DNA of 7,959 nucleotides from Bacteroidales bacterium UBA5537 (lineage in GTDB: Bacteria > Bacteroidota > Bacteroidia > Bacteroidales > Lentimicrobiaceae): NCBI GenBank assembly GCA_002426025.1, contig DINP01000137.1, forward strand, positions 1 to 7,959, written 5' to 3'. This document shows, piece by piece, positions 7,799-7,959 of the stretch. The notes under the pieces are model-generated. The model was not told where the DNA came from. It did no database searches and saw only the letters and a list, made by a program, of their open reading frames with translations. Within the stretch, counting starts at the first letter, position 1, and each line of letters starts with the position of its first letter. A program made the translations under genes and the position numbers.

Positions 7799-7831
7799 TT
7801 TGTGTGTATCGCGAAAAATTGTTTAATTTTG
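7799..7831 (+). promoter_or_regulatory. tRNA-Pro promoter, Bacteroidota type
   Basis: TTTG (7799-7802), 21 bases, then TAATTTTG (7824-7831) matches the phylum consensus exactly. The expected start, near 7836-7838, leaves a short leader before the mature tRNA 5' end at 7844. Confidence 0.7.
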
Positions 7832-7843
7832 CCCCTCCAAAAC

Positions 7844-7917
7844 CGGGGTGTGGCGCAGTTGGCTAGCGTACTTGCATGGGGTGCAAGTGGTCGTCAGTTC
7901 GAGTCTGACCACTCCGA
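7844..7917 (+). tRNA. tRNA-Pro (anticodon GGG)
   Basis: A complete cloverleaf of 74 bases can be folded by hand. The acceptor stem CGGGGTG pairs with CACTCCG (one G-U). The D arm has stem GCGC/GCGT, the anticodon stem is CTTGC/GCAAG (7871-7875 with 7883-7887) with loop ATGGGGT, and the T arm is GTCAG/CTGAC with loop TTCGAGT. The anticodon GGG at 7878-7880 reads proline CCC and CCU. The C1-G72 pair, A73 discriminator and G37 after the anticodon are all proline-tRNA hallmarks; G37 is the usual target of TrmD. The 3' CCA is not encoded (CTA follows), so it must be added by the CCA-adding enzyme. It has its own promoter and terminator, so it is a single-tRNA unit as far as the window shows. Confidence 0.96.
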
Positions 7918-7920
7918 CTA

Positions 7921-7948
7921 AAGAAAGGTGCTGACTGGCACCTTTCTT
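7921..7948 (+). terminator. intrinsic terminator after tRNA-Pro
   Basis: AAGAAAGGTGC (7921-7931) and GCACCTTTCTT (7938-7948) form a perfect 11-base stem with loop TGACTG. The T-rich 3' arm continues into ATTTAAT. It starts three bases after the tRNA discriminator base, so it also limits the 3' trailer that must be trimmed. Confidence 0.85.
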
Positions 7949-7959
7949 ATTTAATCAGG

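Noticed and set aside
1..7959. A hidden novel system (defence, mobile element, CRISPR, retron or biosynthetic cluster)
   Set aside because: The coding space is filled by four intact housekeeping-type genes and a tRNA; no spaced repeats, transposase, integrase, reverse transcriptase or unknown conserved gene is visible.

Overview
The window looks like ordinary core chromosome of a member of the Bacteroidota, probably class Bacteroidia. The grounds are the Bacteroidota-type promoter signature (TTTG, 19-21 bases, TAnnTTTG) upstream of trxB and tRNA-Pro, matching -7 elements upstream of purL and the helicase, start codons behind A/T-rich leaders with little or no Shine-Dalgarno sequence, and a one-polypeptide PurL with its amidotransferase fused on. 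The exact genus cannot be read from the sequence.

Layout, left to right. Positions 1-82 hold no gene that I can support. An SDR oxidoreductase of the YdfG type (83-841, minus) lies downstream of the large purL gene (944-4651, minus), with 102 bases between them. A 140-base divergent region (4652-4791) separates purL from a DEAD-box RNA helicase (4792-6618, plus) and carries one -7 element facing each way. The helicase runs into trxB (6696-7637, minus), and a bidirectional intrinsic terminator sits between the two 3' ends. TrxB and tRNA-Pro(GGG) (7844-7917, plus) diverge from a 206-base A/T-rich spacer with a good promoter for each. The tRNA is followed at once by a strong terminator hairpin, and the window ends 11 bases later.

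The genes are unrelated housekeeping functions rather than one pathway: purine synthesis (purL), RNA remodelling (helicase), thiol redox balance (trxB), translation (tRNA-Pro) and a metabolic or detoxifying reductase (SDR). All four protein genes are intact, of normal family length, and keep the catalytic residues I checked. I see no mobile element, CRISPR array, phage gene or defence gene, and no sign of an undescribed system. The items most worth a second look are small: a repeated 11-base element in the trxB promoter and the symmetric purL/helicase promoter region.
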